Shown here: positions 1 through 13,036 of the stretch, one piece after another
Numbering within the stretch: position 1 is the first letter of the stretch
Layout of the letters: the number at the start of each line of letters is the position of its first letter
Assembly (NCBI RefSeq): GCF_910592395.1
Contig: NC_088308.1
Span: 25,001,501-25,065,500 of the forward strand
From: Lineus longissimus
Taxonomy: Eukaryota; Nemertea; Pilidiophora; Heteronemertea; Lineidae
Length of the DNA stretch: 64,000 nucleotides
Reading direction: 5' to 3'
Position numbers and translations under genes: made by a program
The notes under the pieces: model-generated
What the model saw: only the letters and a program-made list of their open reading frames with translations
Told to the model about the DNA's origin: nothing
Database searches by the model: none

Positions 1-2500
1 TTTATCTTTCCAGAGAATGATTGTACCACGTTTAAAGCATACATGTAGCATATGCATACATTAAATTTATCACGCGTGTGTGTACGCCACCGATGAAGTA
101 TTGAATATAATTTAAAGGCACAGTGGGGTCTCGTCTGCTGTTATTGCCAATGCGGTTGGAACTTTGTTCACGAAACTCCAACCAATAATAGTACATCAAA
201 CCCTGCCACAAGTAACGGAAATAGTGAAAGATGCACCACTGGGTTGGGTGTGCAGTCTAAACAAGCCTTTATTTAGTAGACAGACAAGTAAGACGGGTAT
301 TCTTGAGGTGTCACAGTGTGTCAGTCATCAGGAGAGGGCACTTGAGCTGTCATCATGATTACAAAAAGAAAGGAACAGATGCTTCTCTAACAACAATGGC
401 TCAACACTTCGGTGATGGAAGTTTAACCTCCAGCTCAGGAGGGAAATTGTTTGCTTTACTCATACAGCCGAAATAAAGAATAAATCCATGCAAAGCTGCC
501 GGATTTATGCTCAACGCAGGCTATCTATACGAGGAACCTGCTTGCTAAGCTAAAATTTTGAAAAGGTTCTTCGTAGTGAGTTTGATCCTCGTTGCACAGC
601 AAGACTTAACCCAAATTTGCTGGGAGATGAAACACTTCTGTGATGCTATCGCAAGGATGAGACTGAAAGCTTTGACCATCACAAGTCAAATAGAAGAGTC
701 AAGTACATAGGATATAAGTAATAAAACATAAACAAAATACCAGGTTTTATGATAGAATGTCCCCAGACACAAGACGTGATAACCTGTATAATTCCAATAT
801 TGGCAAAAGGATGACTTTCATAATTGAACAGCGACAAAACACTTCATTTCCACCCACGTTTGAACAGGTCTCAGCAAGATTCAATAAACGACCTAGATAT
901 GATGTACTTTTGTTTTGGCAAACAAACATACCCCCATAGTCCCAGGTATACTGTACAACTCACTGAATACCAGCATACTGCCTGGTTAACTGTAAATTTC
1001 ATTGAATATCGCCACAATCTCTAGGATATCTGTTTTACAATTTACTGAATGCCAACTGCCAAAGTCCCCAGGTTTTCTGTACAATTAATTGTATCGCAAA
1101 AAAGACGCAATGAAGTGAATCTTATTTATGTCTGAACGGCTGTTTGCCTAAATACTTGTTTTGTCACTGGGACAAGAATAAACATGATATATAGACTTGA
1201 AAAAAACCACAGGTTGACACAGATCGGCTTACACCTGTGGCATCAATATATTTTGTTTGGTACATGCAGAGTCATCTCTGGTATCAGAAACCTTCTTCAT
1301 TTTAGTTTCACTTTGAGAACAAATGTCTATTTCAATCTTTGTAGGAATGGATTGTCCTCATCAGAATGTCAGCCACCGCCCTCTTGATGACCTCTAGCCC
1401 CCACACCCCAAATTCTTGTTAGACTGTTGACCTTATTGGGACACATGTGTCAGGGGAGGAAGGTGGATGCCATTTCGTGGCAATACCACGTCCCTTGTAG
1501 CCTCTCATCTTTGTTCACTTCTTCAAATACATGTAGGATCACACCAGACTCCGTGCACTGTCAAGACTTGGGGGTCAATATGTTAGCCTCAGTAGAGAAG
1601 AAATAATTTGTCATACGTGTTAAAGGTCATTGTTGATTAAGACATCAAAATGAATCGGTTTTAAACTGCCCCATTGCAACAGAGCAAGGCAAGGTTTGCC
1701 ATATCTCGTTTTCTAACCGGTGTTATTGATGAAGTGTCGTTAGAAAGAATACAAGTTCACGGTCCCCATTGATTAAGTTGCTATGGTGACCAATCTAACT
1801 GGATTGGGAAATGTAAGAGGAGAACTAAGTTTAGTCATGATACCTATTGATCGGGCATGTCTCCTCTGCCTCTAACGACACATCATGTACATGCACTACA
1901 GGCAATTTCTTCTCAATACAATAAAACGAGACATATTGCAAATATCCCAGTATTAGCAGCATGTTTGCCAACTGTTTGCCTGATGTAGACATGTGTATCG
2001 GTAGTGTATGGGAAATATCCCAGATTATATAGAAAGCATGAGGATTTTAAAAGTTTTTATCACAGATCAATATGACGGGATGAAGCCTTTGTTTGCACTT
2101 ATTCACCTTTTTAGCTATATTTTCAGAAACAAGCAATTGATAACTTTCAGTTCAATCAAAACAATTATCCCTATAACATGACATATAACACTTTTAATCA
2201 AAAGATCGTTTTAATGGTTGGTAAGAAACCTTTGGCATAAGCAACAAGAGCTGACAAGAAGCCCGGCCCTCGTGATCCTAGTGTCAAAAAGATACTGACA
2301 GACAATAGGCTAGCGCAATGTCACATGTCGATATTATTGACTATCGATTGATGCCTGGGAGCTTCTCGTTGGCCTCAAATTACGCTAGTTCTCGATGGAT
2401 TAAAATCAATGGCGTCAGAGCTGTTATTTTGGGCACTAAATCAAATGTCAATGCAGTGCATAATGGTATTCTAAGCCAATATTGAAGGATATGCTATGAT
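1..2500. other. Intergenic or intronic DNA, no gene recognised
   Basis: Both strands hold only short open frames with no recognisable family motif and no convincing run of splice-bounded coding exons. The sequence is AT-rich and has no strong repeat. It could be an intron of a gene lying off the left edge; nothing seen supports or excludes that. Confidence 0.5.
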
Positions 2501-3254
2501 TAGTATAGTATGTTGGTTTCGAGCTCCAATGTGGTGAATCCGTGTGGTGGATCCATGATATAGGCGGGAAATTTAGGATTCGTCTCAAAATAGATTCTAG
2601 GCGGGAAACTGTTCTCAAATGGATAAAAGAGGGTGCTTTAATCAGCGGGAAATTTGAGAAATAGTTTTCAAGTGGATAAAAGAGGGCGCTTCAATCAGAT
2701 CAGCGGGAAATTCAAATTTTGAAGTGACAACAGCCCATACTACTACAAGCTTGCATCAATACGATTGATCTCTTTTTAAATATTTTGGGTGGCCTTTAGA
2801 AAGGCCTTTTTTGGTCCTAAGAAGGACCTTTTTTTTTCTTTTTTCTTGGAAGGGTAGTCCTTCAGGGGAACTTTGGCAGACGATCTTTGTGTAGCAGGTA
2901 CCAGGTTGTCTCATCGGCCGCTTCGAAGAATCGACTTCTGCTTGTCTGTAGCAGGAACCAAACATCGGGAGTAACCTCTAACATGGTGATGTTGAAGCTG
3001 TCTCTTCACACCTAGCTGTGAAATTGAGAAGTACATTGTGAAGTAAATGTGCAATTTGTGAAGTAAATGTGCAAAATAGTATAAAATAAATTTTTTAAAA
3101 ATTGAATTTAAAAAAAAATAAAAATAAAAAAATAAATCTGAATTTCCCGCCTAGAATCTATTTTTAACGAATCCTGAATTTCCCGCCTAAATCATGGATC
3201 CACCACACGGATCCACCACATTGTGGATCGAAAACAACATACTAATACTATACT
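2501..3254. mobile_element. Non-autonomous DNA transposon (MITE-like) with about 110-bp terminal inverted repeats
   Basis: The left arm (about 2501-2608) and right arm (about 3140-3254) are near-perfect reverse complements. Shared blocks, in order from the outside, are TAGTATAGTATG, AATGTGGTG, ATCCGTGTGGTGGATCCATGAT, AGGCGGGAAAT, AGGATTCGT and ATAGATTCTAGGCGGGAAA. The interior carries further GCGGGAAATT/ATAAAAGAGGG direct repeats (2620-2720), twin hairpins (2791-2828) and an A-rich stretch (3085-3136). A 69-codon minus-strand frame (2756-2965) inside it has no transposase motif. The ends are AT-rich, so the exact boundary and any target duplication are not clear. The family is not recognised. 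Confidence 0.75.
2791..2828. repeat. Twin perfect hairpins followed by a T-tract
   Basis: Two adjacent hairpins each have a 6-bp stem and a 4-nt loop: GGCCTT-TAGA-AAGGCC at 2791-2806 and GGTCCT-AAGA-AGGACC at 2813-2828. A run of nine or more T follows. They lie inside the inverted-repeat element. They look like a terminator in form, but in an animal genome this could equally be part of the transposon's fold or a Pol III stop. Confidence 0.6.
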
Positions 3255-6200
3255 ACTGCTATGAAGAATGGAAATTTCATGCATCCAAATCAATGGTGTG
3301 TGCCAATCCAAGAACTGGCACAGCTGTGTCAATTCCACTTTACTACAGATTACACATGTCTGTAATCAAGCTCTTGAGAAAGGGCTTCTGTGATCGATGA
3401 AGGTCAAGGTCACTTCGTCAGCATAATCGAGTTAGCAGAGGCAAGAATGAGGTTTTCTCAATTTGCACCAAAAATCGCCCTAGACTGTGTGAACAGTTGT
3501 TGCAGGATGCCATATGCATCCAGAGCCTCCTCCATGACGGTCAATACATTCAGCCTGAAATGTTTCCCGCTCAAGAGATCAAATGTGCATATTATGCTGA
3601 AGAGATGAAGTGTATATCAAGTAGCCAGGGATAGGCAGATTTAGATGATAGGAAAAATGAGAGGCTGGCATCTTGAATTTGGCGCTAGCTTAGAAGATAT
3701 TCAAATATTCTAAGCCAACATGCGGTCACAAGCTTCATTTTGTATCAAATCAACTTTATGACCACTTCGATATAAATGTATGACATGATCCTGTGCATTA
3801 TCTTATTCCATCAAATTCGATTTGATTTGAAGTGAAGTCTGCAAGAAACACTTCTATGAAACATCACTTTGCACAATTGATTAAATGTCATGGAGCGACA
3901 TTTACACGGCCTCGGCTTATTCAACTGGCACCAAAACAAGCGAGATGACATTTAGCTGCGAAGGAAAAGAATGTGAATCTTTCACAAATGTATAGATGAT
4001 CTTAATCTGGCTTAAATGAATTAGATAGTGTGTGCAGCTTCACAACTGTTCATGTAATAGCTAATGTAATAATTCCATGCCTTTTTTTCTTTGGGATATT
4101 GCCTTTAAATTATGTTTAACTTTGAAAATCACTGCTCAGGTCCAAATCCAAAGAGGGTAGGCCTATGAGACTGGCTGTGGGCTTTAACCAACTGAGCTAC
4201 TAGATTTTCAGTTTATCATTCCAATTCCATAGATTTTTTGTAACTCAATCTTTATTTTGTCCCAATTAGATTATCAAACGAGTTCATCTGTATGCAAGTC
4301 ATATCAACATTTTTCAAGATTAGGGTTATTAATGAATGAATTTATCAGCTAACTTCTGTCTGGAAAGCCAGAAGCCTTCTCTTAATGGCAACTCAGTGTC
4401 GTGTTGGAAGATGAATGATGCACAAGCAATGCACAACCTTAGCTGTATGAAATTGCAGTATCAGGATCTGATGAATCAGCAATTAGCATGCTAAGTTCAC
4501 TAATTAGGAAATCATATCCTTGAGCACTCCTTGCGGTAGCCCTGAAGACACCCATTTTTACACACACTGCAAGTGCAATGCATGGACTGACCCCCAAAAC
4601 TGTGGGGAGCTAACTGAGCAATTAGGTGCCAGAGTCATTTATATTGAAAGACTTACTACCCAATGCCCAGTCACAGCTGAACAATGCAAATGACATTTTA
4701 ATTTAGTGGTTGAATGAATGAACTGAATGAATGAATGGAAGAGATCTATAACTGTTACATAATGTATTGTAGCCTGAAATAAGACGCATGTTCAATTTCA
4801 TTACTATATATACAAGAGTTAATTTTGGACAAGCCAATCTCAGTCTGTTCAATGTGGTGAATACAACACAGGTCGGATCAACTCCAGGAGGAACAGTTGA
4901 GTCATTATCTCAGGAACTACATGTAGGCCTAAACTTTAATTATCACATAACCACTAATATATCTCACCTACGATCAATAGATCCTGATATAGGCCGCCAA
5001 ACTAACAGAATGACATGCTGTTTTAAGCTCTAATGATATATAAAATCAATTATACATACACAGACTATGCATGTCCATGTCCACTTCTACATACACAGTA
5101 TACACGGCCAGTCCACTAACACACCCAGATGCACAGACACCACTGACCGGCACCTTTAGGAGTACAACTACAAACACACGCACACACACAAGTCTGTGTT
5201 CACTCTACATACCTCATCATCTATCCGTTCTCCCATGCTTATTTCTCTAATCCCAGTCTAGTCCTATGTCCAAACTAGGTGCTACAGGTGTAGAAGTCCT
5301 ATTCCTCTAAAACTGACCCAAAATTGTGAAGAAATCAATTCTAAATCAGGCAAGCTGACGCTACAGTTGCCCACGAGGATTGCGCCTGTCTAGTCTCCGG
5401 CCACTGAACTACACCAGGACAATCTCAATAGGCCACACCTCAGTGACTATTTCGTACACTATGACACACAGGTATGGACTATACAATACCTGTCCTAAAT
5501 TTCCCCGACCTAATCTATTTTTACCACTAAGTGTCCTGGGCAAACTTTTGTGACCATTCAGACAGGTCCCTGCATAACCGCACACAAACGTGCATTGCAA
5601 TGGGATATCACATTGAGAATGTTATTGTGGACACAGGAAACTTCACACTTTTTAAAAACAGTCATTTTTCAATTTAACATAATAAACACGTCACTCTTTT
5701 TAAAATTCAGGCGATGAACTTGTAAATGCTCAAAGCCTCTGATTGACAAAGGAAATATAGGCCTACACCACCTCAGCAGAGGGTTTACACTTCACAGCTC
5801 AAACGACTGACAACTTTTTAGTTTGCAACCATACCTAAACACCTAAACCTTGCACAGCATGTTTTCAAAAGCACCCACTCAGCTGAGAAATTCTAGGTTA
5901 AGTAGGGGTTTTGCTGAGGTACCTTGGCTCAAAACCTATGCTGTGAAATAGTTAGTCTAAGCAAATATTGATGGTATAGGGTACAGTTAACTCTAATTCT
6001 TGTGTAGTAAGTTGAATGTTCCCATGTTCATATTCACATGTAAGAATTAACCAAAAGCTCAAGTACATGTACATGGAAGCTGGGGACTGGGGGGTTGAAT
6101 AAGAGCACAGCAGGTTGAATGAGACAAGCATTTACCAACCCCATTGGCCATGTTGGCCAAGGCAACAGACTGCAACGAACCGTAGGAAGCCCTAACAACG

Positions 6201-9200
6201 AGACAATAATTCATTTTCCAATGTTAATACAGTATCAGAGTTATCAATAGAGCCAAACATTTCATGATTTATATGCTGCGTAATTGCATTTTATGGTAAC
6301 TGAAAGCATATTAATGAGGAAGCTGCATAATGAGAATGGCGAGACCATACAAAACTATAAACAGCAAGTGGCAAAAAAAAGGTAATTCGTTACTTTTTGT
6401 TTTGACTAAAATAATATCTGACCTTCTACTATGTCAGGCATCCTCATCAGCAAGCATTATCAGAGATATTCTCATCAAACAGATATTTAATCCAAATATG
6501 ACACTCACCTGAAATAGAAGATGATAAAATTGACATGAGTCGTTTATGTAGGATCAAGTCTATATTATGAACATGCACACTTCAGTGTTAAAAGCACAGA
6601 AATTGATACTTCTACACTGCCTGGGTGCATAGAGCTGTCATTTTGCCTATGTCTGTCTAACACTAGCAGAGACTTGATGATAAGGGGGCTAAGGGCCCTA
6701 TGGTAAATGTAGGTGGCGGGTATCTTTTGAAGCATAATTGTCCTGGGGTGACTGCAGGGCCTGATTGAAAGACGGGGCCGATTTGCCTAATTGCACAGGT
6801 CACAATTTGCCAACCAAAAAAAAACACACCTCGCGTAGCTGTCAGGCATTTTTGGTACATGGATCCTCTACATATGTCATCAGGAGTGACCTTCTCAGGA
6901 CCTCCTGAAAGCACCATCCCACTCTCACTCATAAGCATCTTCAACCATCGCTTCTTCTTATTGATGTGACAGCCTCATCAACTTCATTACAATGACAATG
7001 TGGCATGAAGACTCATTAGACTAAATAACCAATACTTGAGCATAATGATTACATCTGACACGTGTCATCTGCCCTTAATCAAACTAAAAACACACATTGA
7101 CTAACACTATACTTTCCACTTCACCATCAGTTCCCAGTTTTAAGGCAATGTACTTGTAATATCAATTTTATAACAATAGATGCTGAGGAAATTTTATCTG
7201 AAGTTGTTCCGCAATATCTGAATTTAAAAGGGAAGCTGAAGAACAGAGTCAACATTTGACAGAAGCCTGTGATTTGGAGTCATTTTTTGGGGTCTGAATC
7301 AGTGCAGTGTCTTTTTTTACTGAAGAAGATAGGCTTCACAGTACATTTGACTTCACATCGGATGGTGCAAAGTAATTGTTGAATTGTATGAACTATAAAC
7401 TAGAACATTTAAACTTTGGGACTACGTATTACTGAGCTTCAGTACTTGCCAGTAGCTTACTGATATGATGGGGATGACAAAACAGAACTGTGTGTGTTAG
7501 CTGGAGAAAACCTCAGTCTTTGTAAAAATTGTAGACGGTGGAGATGTTCGATCCATTGTGGCCGACTAGTCATTTGACGAGGCAATGCAAAATCGAGGTG
7601 GTCGAGGTGTTTTGGATCAAGCCCTTTGCACTTCCACCTCCTGTGAAGCCCCTTTCAAACACAGTTAACATTCCAAACCCAGGTCTTCACAGCAACTTGC
7701 GACTGGAAAATCCCAAACAAGATGTGCTGGATTTTCAGTGTGTATAATGCTAAAGGTTACAATCTCTTTTTATAGTGTTTGCTGATGACATCAATGCATT
7801 CAGGCAGTCTTACAGGATTGACGTCATTTGCACCGCCCAATAATCAGTGTGATGTCTTAACGTGTTAAAGCTCTGTGCTGCTATTCAGAGTCTTGTGATG
7901 ATTACAAGATTGCAATAATGCTATTGATTTTTGAGAAATTACACAAAGCTACTGAGGCAAAGGGGGCAGCAATCCTGGCCCAGACACCCCCTTACACAGA
8001 AAAATCTCTGAGATCGACTATGAAATCTCAACATTTTGTGGGGTTATCCATTATCCAGGCCAGAACTCTGCCTAAAATTCTCAGAGTTGTGATGTCAGAA
8101 CTCGAAATGTCATTCAGAGGAAGCCAAGAACTCATATAAAAGTGACTGCAAGTGGGAAGAGCAGGTGGAAATAGGATGTCTTTAAAACAAAAGGTTATAA
8201 AGTAAACTTATCAAACTGTCAATTAAGATTGCAAATTGCAGAAGAGACAGCCTGAGAACCGACAGTAATCTTGGAAAGTGAGTTCTAAAACAGGAGAATG
8301 TTTTTCCACTGACATTTGAATGACACGACGGCAATGCTACCGCAAGACAATATCAACTACAACATACAAACTGTACGCTGCATGTGAGATCATGTGTATC
8401 AACGTGATTAGTTTCTATGGGTTAAAATTTGATCAAATAGAGGCCCAATAAAGAATTGAAGGCTTTCCAAATGTTCCAGGAATGGGTCCCTGGGGAAGGC
8501 GAAACATCATACGTGGTCATCAGCAAGTTAATGTGATTATATTGTCACATACAGCTGCCTCTCAGTTTGGATGGGTGCCCAACCAATATCATTACAGTGA
8601 TAATTAGGAGCTGGATTGCACGGACTTTTGAAATAATGTAGACAACCAAAAGTCAATACAATGCACCAAGCATTTTCAATGAAAGATGCTCATCGGAAAT
8701 CCTTCCATACCGGAACAATCCAGGAATGGAATCGATAATGTATCTCCCCAAGCCCATCCCAAAAAGTCTGTTGCTTCATTCTTAACCCTGAGGGGGAGAG
8801 GAAAGAGGGACAGTTCAAAATGATCCTGTTGTACTTGATTGAAGATGGAGGACCGTGAGCTGAAACTGGGACTAGGAGCCAATATGTGTTGCTAGGTGTG
8901 CATATTCCAAGCTGTTTTCCTTGCCGTACAACTGGTGTATTTTAACACTATATTGATCTCCATCTCAAACCAGTGCATTCAGGCATACAGTCACAATCCT
9001 GCTGCGTGGAGCAAACCTTATTACATGCCAAATGGAGAAAGCAAAAGCTTTCAACTCCTACTTTATTCTATGTTGACTTGTTGAGTACCAATTATTGGCA
9101 TGTTTTGCACTCTCAAAAAGATGGAAAGCATATTATTTCCCTGGATAGTGAATAATATGTATCTAGCCACTTGGAATATGTCATCAATGTCTGGCTCAAG

Positions 9201-12200
9201 ACGCCTCCTCAAGAACTTATTTACATTCCTCTGGGACATAACTTTATTTTCAAGTACTTCTGCACATACATGTAGTCTGTTTCAAATTATTTACACTTGG
9301 ATGGCTCTAATGCATAGGGTATCACCACCAAATTTCATTGAAAATGATGTTATGATCGACATAGTCATCCATGACTCCTGCAGCGATATTTTTATTAGGA
9401 CTTCTAACATAAGATCTACTACAACTTGAATTGAATATAGAGGCTCCAAGTAGTTTGTATCACTTAAAAATACATTCCGAGCTCCTCTGTCATGTCACAA
9501 CTAATTTCAATAACTTTTCATTGTGCTGAAGCCTACTCATCCTTGCCCTTGCAGTTACTTTTCCACCCGATATCAATCATAATGTTGGTTCAACATCCAA
9601 TTTAGAGCAGATTTGATGCATGCAATGTGCACAATACATGTAAGCATAACATACATTGTGCATTGGCAGATTCTTTATTCATAGAAGTGTTGAAATATAC
9701 AATAGAAAATCAATGAATTTACTATTCCCTGGCCAACAGTTCAATTAGAAATTTATACAATCGACAATACAGTATGCTTGGTACTTTATACAGTAGTACT
9801 AACTTGGTGTAAAATGATACCAGCACGAGAATAGTATTTTTTTTATTTGTTATGAAAATAATGAAGCCAATATTTCAAAGAGTATGTGCATATTTAGTGC
9901 ATGTGATCCACTGCACTCAACCACCACAACATACGCCGAGGACCACTGTACTGTTATATCAAGTGGTGAATAATGAAAAACTAAAATGTCCTCATACCAG
10001 CATAACTGCTGAAGACAGCATTTGCTAACATATGACAATATTCACATCAATATCATAAGCATCATCTGAGCTGTAATCAAGCAACAAATATTTGCCATGC
10101 AACTTGGAGTGTTTCCCCATTTTTTGCTGATATTTTATTATCAAACTGTCATTACAATCTATTCATTACTACAAACGGATAACCAAGCCATCTCCATCAT
10201 CTCATAAAAACTGCATCACACAGCTCCCATGAATCAGCGCTAAAGATGTAACTGAATTTCGCAGTATCAAACCTAATCAGTTGCCATGGTAACCAGGAAT
10301 GACAAGAATAACTTGGTTCCAGTGCTGTATAGTTGCAATGAATGATGAAAGTCAACCCTGGTCACAATGTTTACGTGACCGGATGACAGAGGTGGACAAC
10401 ATGACATGAGTGGACCAACATGACATGGGCAGACCAACTCTTCACTTCTAAAATAGTAATCTGACCAGCCCTTCGTTAGAGAAACTGACCTCAGACCGTC
10501 CTAATTTGCAGAGACGGCATCTGACTCTTGAGAAGCATGATAATGTGTGGCTGGCAAGACAGGTCTATTGAAAATCAGTTCGATAAAGTGCTTGTTATTT
10601 GCCGCGAGCACATACACCGGTCCGCTATCTTTTGCAAAGGGAGTGGATAAGATGCAAAAGCTAGCATGTGATAGGATACAGGAATAGCTACGGAGTTCTT
10701 GAGAATGCACTCATACTTGAAACAGAATTGGTTCTTCAGCTTTCAGATGGACACAATGGCATGTTTTGTACTGATCTTGTACAATGAGTAACCGGAGGCT
10801 GCCTCCTAAGGGTTAACAGATCTTGCAGAAGACAATGGGTCTAGTAATTCGAAAGAACAGGAAGCAAATTCAATAAATGATGAATGTGAGAACTGTCTGA
10901 ACTGGAGTTACAATGACTGGTGTCACCACCTCATGCTGATCTATGAGTCACCCATGACAAAGAGCGAAATCCCCCCCCCCCCTCAATGCCAATGGAGGAT
11001 TGTCTGATACAAAATCAATATCATAGCTGAAGATGTAGATGGAATGCTAAACATAGCATTGGGTCAATACACCATGCATACACTGTGTATACGATGCTAG
11101 TGTGACCATGGACAATTGGAATATCGGCGAGCTTTAGGAGTGTTGCTTTGCTAAAGCAATGTGTAACGACGTATTGCATCTAGTGAAGATTGGTTGTTTT
11201 TTATGCTAAAAGACTTCACCAGTGATTTGAGAAAAACCATGTTCAGACCTTCTACAACCCAGAGATGCAATGCACATTCTTCCTCGATTCCCAATACAGA
11301 GGCTACGAGCATCACCTGCGAGGGTTGCTATAGTGTAGTATTTAGTAACTGTTCTCCATTTTTGTCCAATCCTACCTAACCAGACAGGCATGCAGTCCTT
11401 TGAATAGACTGTGAAGATCATCGGCAGGAAATTGCAATCTCAAAGACTTATGCCAAGATGCAATTGATCATCAAGATACTTACTTGTATTGTCAACATTT
11501 GTTGACTTCAGAAATTCATAAGTCTTTTATAAAACACATCAAAAGCAGAGGAGTTGTTCCCAAAGGGCAAATTCCAACCCTCTCCTTACAAGGTATCATC
11601 AGACATCATGACCATTTTCACAGCATTTTCAATTACTTCTATTATACTTCAATCAGGCAGAATATTCAAGAAAGCCATCTCTCTTGGGAAAGAATCTGTT
11701 GACTTGCATCTTCTAGCTGCGCAGTATGAACATTCAATGCACCAAGGTGGAAGATGTGGGAGGCAAACCAGTAGCAGCAGGTACAAGAAATACATGAAAC
11801 AGTGTAAGAAATGATTGCGGCGGCTGTGGGTATTGAGATAGCAAACATGAGGTATCCCATCATATCACACACTCTCGGATAAGATGTACAGGATTCCCAG
11901 CAAGAAATAAGAAGCAAGTTTGCCCAAAGAAGCATAATCTGCCCTTGTTTTAAGACTATTAAGAGGAAGGCTATAGTGCTTATTACTAATTTTAGTTGCC
12001 TCTCAAGAGTCTAGTTCAGTGAAGTTCCAGTTGTCCAAATCCACCAGGTTGTCTCAGGCTCTGCTTGAGCTTTTCATTTTAGATTTCACTGCATCAAGCC
12101 TCACATAATTACTTGTACTATTACTAGCTAATGCACAGGCCTGATAATAGTGATAACATATCTAAGGTAGATTACACGTTCAATATTCCACTCACTATCC

Positions 12201-12849
12201 GGAACCTAGTAATAGGTGGAATATTTACATCGATATATCAGCTTTATTACACCAGCTTGTGCCGTATCATAAGGCACATGCAGTAAAGCAATATAAATCC
12301 ATCACATTACGCAACCCAAGGCACAAGTAGGGCCCTTATGGCATGGTACAAAATGCAACAGCACAATCTTTTCAACTCATTCAGATTTAATTGAACAAAA
12401 ATTAAGTGACAGTGGGTCAACTGCAGGGCTGAAGAAGGGGAGGGAAGGGGAAATGATAATCTGCAATAATCATCAAAATATTGGAATTTGAGATAAGTTT
12501 TACATTTGAGTTGAAGCTGCATAACAGAAAATTGTATTTTGGATTCTCCCTTGGGACCAATTGGCTTTCTGTCAGACTAGTATTTCACAAAGGAGTTGGC
12601 CTGTGCTGAGGAGACCTACAGAAAACCAACAAACACATTCCATGTAACATACTTTTCATCTTGCGCTCAAATTCCACATCACAACCCCAAAGCTGCTAGC
12701 TGCTAGCTGCTAGCAGTAGCAATGTACACACCCATCCCAGTATTAGCCAGACAAAATCAATACCATGTCCACATTTCCAAATCATCTCAATACAGTAACA
12801 GCTTATGCATAATTTAATGGCGAAATTGCATACTAGAACATAAACAACT
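3255..12849. other. Long gene-poor stretch
   Basis: No exon chain with family similarity was found on either strand. Minor items: a (GAAT)n run near 4709-4737, a short CA-rich tract near 5173-5190, a 19-bp tandem word (TGGACcAACATGACATGrG) near 10391-10430, a C12 run at 10971-10982 and a 7-bp GCTGCTA triplication near 12692-12715. Open frames of 60-109 codons here lack recognisable motifs and look like chance frames. Confidence 0.5.
4160..4203 (-). repeat. tRNA-like 5' half, probable SINE remnant
   Basis: Read on the minus strand, the segment begins with a good Pol III A-box, TAGCTCAGTTGGTTAAAGC, in the position expected in a tRNA. No B-box (GGTTCGAnnCC) follows at the usual distance, so this is not a functional tRNA gene. 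It is best read as the decayed head of a tRNA-derived SINE. Confidence 0.4.
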
Positions 12850-13036
12850 ACAGTAGAACCTTAGTGGACACCTCTTTATTAAGCAGGATACCGTCTCTAT
12901 TGTAAAAGGATACTAAAGTTTGGTCCCAAGCTGGTCTTTTCACTCAATTTGACTTCCAATCTATTATCAGGACACCTCTTCATAAAGGACAGCAAGTCCA
13001 AGTCCAAGGGAGTCCTTCATAAAGAGGTTCTACTGC
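12850..13036. mobile_element. Foldback element of about 187 bp (MITE-like)
   Basis: The ends CAGTAGAACCT (left) and AGGTTCTACTG (right) are inverted copies. Behind each lies a related block, GGACACCTCTTTATTAAG on the left and CCTTCATAAAGAG on the right. Further GGACACCTCTTCATAAAGGA copies in the interior make the element partly self-complementary. There is no coding capacity. Small elements with CAGTAGAACCTC termini occur in many animal genomes; assignment to a superfamily is not possible here. Confidence 0.55.
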
